Source: a virus
IMG/VR virus record: IMGVR_UViG_3300027754_000061
Coordinates: 1 to 64,000 of that record
DNA length: 64,000 nt
Direction: 5' to 3' (one strand)
This document shows, piece by piece, positions 61,275-64,000 of the stretch. A model generated the notes under the pieces. It worked only from the letters and a program-made list of their open reading frames with translations. It did not search any database and was not told the DNA's origin. Every line of letters starts with the position of its first letter. Within the stretch, counting starts at the first letter, position 1. Both the position numbers and the translations under genes were made by a program.

Positions 61275-62105
61275 ATGGGAAGAGCTCTTAAAATTCAAAA
61301 AACAAACACTGGTTCAGGCACAAGTGTTTCCGGTTCAACAACCAGCTACAATCAAAACATTCTAACTGACGCAGGTTTTCCACCGTTTAGTGCATTGACA
61401 AATCCTGCTTATAACACCCCAGTTCAAACTCTAAATGACACTGAATATCTGGGTGTGGTTGGCGGTTCGCCGGTGACCAGCACAGCCAGTGCTACCTATC
61501 CAGAAGTTGCTGCATTGGTCAATATTCTATTGGCAGATGGGTCAAACACTTTTTCATTGGCCAGCAGCTATACCGGACGTATCATACGCCAAAAAGGTGC
61601 GCACAAGTTCCTGGTAGCCTATACCGGCGGAACTTATGCACTCAGCAGCGGTCTTATTGTTGGTCAAAGTTATCAAATCGTATCCTTGGGCACAAGTGAT
61701 TGGTCCACAATCTTGAGTGGTACAGCAGCAGTAGGTAGAATATTCACAGCATTGGCTGTAGGTGCCGGTAATGGTACAGTATATCCTGTAGGTCAATGTG
61801 TGTTGTCAAACACAGCAACTCCGTCTGCAGGCAACATGAGTATTAGTTATTCAGTAGGCGATAGTGCTGCTGTGTATGCCAGTTATATCACCAACAAGTG
61901 GGTACGTGACTGGAATGGCATGACCGTTGGCAACTATAGCAACAGCAATTTGGGTGTCAATGTCCAAAGTGCAGAAAACTTCTATCCTACCAACTTCTTC
62001 ACTGATGAAGGTTCGGTTACATGGTCTGGTGCTGAAGTTATTGGCGGCGCTCAGTCGCAAAATGGTACTCTGCAATTGGCTCAAATCGCCAGCGTCACAT
62101 CCTAA
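61275..62105 (+). CDS. Virion structural protein with a tail-type Gly-Thr module
   Basis: A 276-residue protein. ATG at 61275 is chosen because AAGGAG precedes it; an upstream in-frame ATG has no such site. The composition (Ser, Thr, Gly, Ala, Tyr) and short strands fit a capsid decoration or tail protein. Residues of about 121-170 (Gly-Gln-Ser-Tyr-Gln-Ile-Val-Ser-Leu-Gly-Thr-Ser-Asp-Trp) share a module with the 5046-residue baseplate protein near residue 4465. The strong ribosome-binding site and terminator suggest high expression. I know no T4 counterpart. Confidence 0.55.
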   Translation: MGRALKIQKTNTGSGTSVSGSTTSYNQNILTDAGFPPFSALTNPAYNTPVQTLNDTEYLGVVGGSPVTSTASATYPEVAALVNILLADGSNTFSLASSYTGRIIRQKGAHKFLVAYTGGTYALSSGLIVGQSYQIVSLGTSDWSTILSGTAAVGRIFTALAVGAGNGTVYPVGQCVLSNTATPSAGNMSISYSVGDSAAVYASYITNKWVRDWNGMTVGNYSNSNLGVNVQSAENFYPTNFFTDEGSVTWSGAEVIGGAQSQNGTLQLAQIASVTS

Positions 62106-62121
62106 TTTGTTAGGTGTCCGG

Positions 62122-62153
62122 ATCCTCCCAGCTACATACTGGGAGGATTTTTT
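62122..62153 (+). terminator. Rho-independent terminator whose 3' arm carries the next ribosome-binding site
   Basis: ATCCTCCCAG (62122-62131) and CTGGGAGGAT (62139-62148) make a perfect 10-bp stem with a 7-base loop, followed by TTTTT ending one base before the ATG at 62154. The GGGAGG of the 3' arm is also the only ribosome-binding site of the next gene, so folding would both terminate and hide that site. Confidence 0.85.
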
Positions 62154-62741
62154 ATGAGCAGAGCATTCGTGTTGGGTAATGGCGTGAGCCGTCAAGGGAT
62201 TGACTTAGATCTCTTGCTGTCGCTTGGGCCAGTATATGGATGCAACGCGATCTATCGTGAATTCACTCCTACAGTGTTGATCAGTACTGATGTGCCTATC
62301 AGTGAAGCCATACAACGAACAGGTTATGCACAAAAAAACAGAATGTACACCCGCCGTCCTTTGCCAGATTCTGGAGCAGTACGTATCGATCAAGAATATT
62401 TTGGCTACAGTTCAGGGCCAGTAGCTGTGAGTATAGCAGCAGCAGATGCCAACCGAGCAGTTTATATGATTGGGTTTGATATGGGGCCAACCCGAACTGG
62501 TCGGTTCAACAACTGTTATGCGGATACAGAATTCTATAAAAAGAGTTCTGCAAACCCCACTTACACTGGCAATTGGGCCAAACAGATTGCAAAGCTCTGT
62601 AAGGATTTTCGCAAAGTCAGTTTTTATCGAGTTGTTGGTCCGACCACTGCTGACATAGCAGATTTCAAAAATGTTGGCAATCTACATCACATGCCCATGG
62701 CGGACTTTTTGAATCGTATAAATAACACAAAGGAACTTTGA
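62154..62741 (+). CDS. GNGxSR protein, possibly GT42/DUF115-like transferase
   Basis: A 195-residue protein. It starts with a Rossmann-like Val-Leu-Gly-Asn-Gly-Val-Ser-Arg and continues with Gly-Cys-Asn-Ala-Ile-Tyr. Near residues 82-105 a Ser-Gly-Pro-Val-Ala-Val-Ser-Ile segment leads to Val-Tyr-Met-Ile-Gly-Phe-Asp. This order (GNGxS, CN, SG...A, Y.IGxD) recalls bacterial sialyltransferases of GT42 and DUF115-type proteins, but the protein is shorter and the match is by pattern only. Its stop abuts the ATG of a tail-fibre gene (TGAATG), so it may glycosylate or otherwise serve that fibre. The ribosome-binding site lies in the terminator stem upstream. Confidence 0.45.
   Translation: MSRAFVLGNGVSRQGIDLDLLLSLGPVYGCNAIYREFTPTVLISTDVPISEAIQRTGYAQKNRMYTRRPLPDSGAVRIDQEYFGYSSGPVAVSIAAADANRAVYMIGFDMGPTRTGRFNNCYADTEFYKKSSANPTYTGNWAKQIAKLCKDFRKVSFYRVVGPTTADIADFKNVGNLHHMPMADFLNRINNTKEL
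62717..62724 (+). promoter_or_regulatory. T4-type late promoter TATAAATA
   Basis: Exact consensus, located inside the last codons of the upstream gene and 17 bases before the fibre ATG at 62742, with an AAAGGAA ribosome-binding site between. Confidence 0.75.
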
Positions 62742-64000
62742 ATGTCTACTTTCAAGCGTGTGCTCGGTAATCTTACCATACAAACTGTTACAGCATCGGA
62801 TGTTATTACCCTGCAAGGTGGTACAGTGACCGTAACCGGAAATCTTACGGTATCGGGTACCACCACGCTGACCGGTAATCTTTCTGCCACTGCATTGAAC
62901 AGCGGTACTACTAACCTTGGTATTCCTTCTCCCAGCGGCAATGCAAATATCAGTGTAGGTGGTACTGCAAACGTAGCAGTATTCACTTCAACCGGGGCTA
63001 ATATCACAGGTACTGCCAACATCACTGGTGCAGTGAGTACGGCCAGCACAGTGAGTGCTACTGGTAACATTCAAGGTGGAAATCTAAGAACAGCAGGATT
63101 GATTTCGGCTACTGGCAATATCACCGGAGGTAATGTATTAGGCGGTGCTAATGTAAATGCTACTACCCTTACAGGTACCACAGTCTCGGTAAGTGCAAAC
63201 GTAACTGGTGGCAATTTAGTCACTGGTGGATTAATTTCTGCAACAGCTAATGTCACCGGTGGCAATCTGGTTACTGGTGGTATCGCCACTGTGACCGGCA
63301 ACATCCAAGGTGGTAACATACGTACTGGTGGTATAATCTCAGCAACTGGCAATATTACTGGTGCTAATTTAGCAGTAGGAACAAACACGCCAGATTGCGA
63401 ATTGACCATACTGGCAACTCCACAGACTGTGGTATATTCTATAACAGGCAACAGCACAACATTGGGAACCGATTTGCATATTTCAGGTGCAGATACGGCC
63501 AACACCAGGATCGTTCAAGATGCATTTGGTACAGGATCGTATAGTGCATTTACCGGACGATCAGCTGGCGGTACAGGCGCCACTCCTACTGGAACACAAT
63601 CAGGTGACACACTGGCTCAATTTACAGCACGTGGATTTAGCAGTGGTACTTTGCAGTTTGGTAATGCATCAACTGGGAGATTAGATGTCACGGCCGCAGA
63701 GGCATTTACCGATACCAGTCGTGCTACCAATGTACAAATATTCACCACAGCCTCAGGTGCTATAACTCCCACAGCAGTGGCTACCTTTTCCAGTGCTAGT
63801 GGATTGAGTGTAGTTGGTAACGTCACAACTGGAAATTTACTTTCTACTGTATCAATAAATTCAGTAGGCAACATCACCGGTGCTTACCTCATAGCCAACT
63901 CAGATGTGCAAGCAGGTAACTTAAGAACAACCGGCTCAGTCAGTGCCACAGGCAACATCACAGCAGGCAATGTGTTAGGCGGTGCCAATGTTAATGCTAC
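62742..64000 (+). CDS. Repetitive tail fibre protein, N-terminal part (cut by window edge)
   Basis: The frame opens with ATG at 62742 and is still open at the right edge, over about 419 codons. From about residue 85 it is built of imperfect repeats on Ser-Ala-Thr-Gly-Asn-Ile-Thr-Gly-Gly-Asn with alternating Asn-Leu-(R/V)-Thr-(A/G)-Gly, interrupted by a non-repetitive block at about residues 210-370. Such repeats form triple beta-helical fibre shafts. Similar motifs occur in the fibre at 5994-8000. A perfect late promoter precedes it. The receptor-binding end lies outside the window. Confidence 0.75.
   Translation, partial: MSTFKRVLGNLTIQTVTASDVITLQGGTVTVTGNLTVSGTTTLTGNLSATALNSGTTNLGIPSPSGNANISVGGTANVAVFTSTGANITGTANITGAVSTASTVSATGNIQGGNLRTAGLISATGNITGGNVLGGANVNATTLTGTTVSVSANVTGGNLVTGGLISATANVTGGNLVTGGIATVTGNIQGGNIRTGGIISATGNITGANLAVGTNTPDCELTILATPQTVVYSITGNSTTLGTDLHISGADTANTRIVQDAFGTGSYSAFTGRSAGGTGATPTGTQSGDTLAQFTARGFSSGTLQFGNASTGRLDVTAAEAFTDTSRATNVQIFTTASGAITPTAVATFSSASGLSVVGNVTTGNLLSTVSINSVGNITGAYLIANSDVQAGNLRTTGSVSATGNITAGNVLGGANVNA
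63046..63370 (+). repeat. In-frame fibre-shaft repeats
   Basis: Five or more imperfect units of about 60-70 bases encode Gly-Asn-(I/V)-(T/Q)-Gly-Gly-Asn-Leu/Ile variants. Part of the block (around 63074-63164) recurs with synonymous changes at 63916-64000. Divergence lies mostly at third positions, so the repeats are kept for the protein rather than the DNA. Confidence 0.7.

Noticed and set aside
63046-63370. CRISPR-like regular repeats
   Set aside because: The units are in-frame, diverge mostly at synonymous positions and lack unique spacers of constant length; they encode fibre shaft repeats. No CRISPR array was seen anywhere in the window.

Overview
The window looks like part of the genome of a T4-like myovirus (class Caudoviricetes), of the kind found in marine and fresh water. 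The evidence is a nearly complete set of T4 core proteins recognisable by motif: baseplate gp5, gp6, gp25, gp26 and gp53; portal gp20; prohead gp67-like, gp21 and gp22; capsid gp23; recombination nuclease gp46/gp47; and late sigma factor gp55. Copies of the T4 late-promoter octamer TATAAATA lie just upstream of structural genes. The host cannot be read from the sequence. Two sigma70-type promoters and several proteins of proteobacterial flavour (a TPR-GT9 glycosyltransferase, a DUF6614-like protein) suggest a Gram-negative bacterium.

Layout. (1) 1-4957, minus strand: a tightly overlapping accessory operon with a small conserved protein, two tandem GT-A glycosyltransferase-like paralogues, a hypothetical, a third GT-like protein, a putative Fe(II)/2OG oxygenase, a TEK-motif glycosyltransferase-like protein and the start of a radical SAM protein cut by the window edge. 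(2) 5014-36011, minus strand: the tail and baseplate block. Read in transcription order it holds a gp48/gp54-like protein, gp53, a hub-like protein, gp5 (spike), a structural protein, gp25, gp6, one 5046-residue baseplate/adhesin protein, two small tail proteins, a tail fibre and another fibre-like protein. (3) 36116-46109, plus strand: gp55, a P-loop/sulfotransferase-like protein, gp47, a radical SAM protein, gp46, two PLP-enzyme-like paralogues separated by a small beta-rich protein, a second radical SAM protein and a GIY-YIG nuclease. (4) 46110-46491: a non-coding stretch full of hairpins, probably a structured RNA. (5) 46492-49886, minus strand: accessory genes followed upstream by the gp26 hub genes. 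(6) 49927-58617, plus strand: a tape-measure protein fused to an M15 peptidase domain, then portal, prohead genes and major capsid protein. (7) 58735-64000: a low-complexity protein, a TPR-glycosyltransferase on the minus strand, a structural protein, a GT42/DUF115-like protein and the start of a repetitive tail fibre.

How it works together. Host-type promoters before gp55 and gp46 would make the late sigma factor and recombination nuclease before late transcription. gp55 would then read the TATAAATA-type promoters that serve the virion genes, including a divergent pair at 49891-49919. The most unusual accessory content is the metabolic cassette woven between and after gp47/gp46 (radical SAM, two PLP-type enzymes, second radical SAM). 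A related accessory operon lies at 1-4957 (radical SAM, 2OG oxygenase, four GT-like proteins). Together they suggest that the phage makes or modifies a small molecule, glycan or peptide; this is inference.
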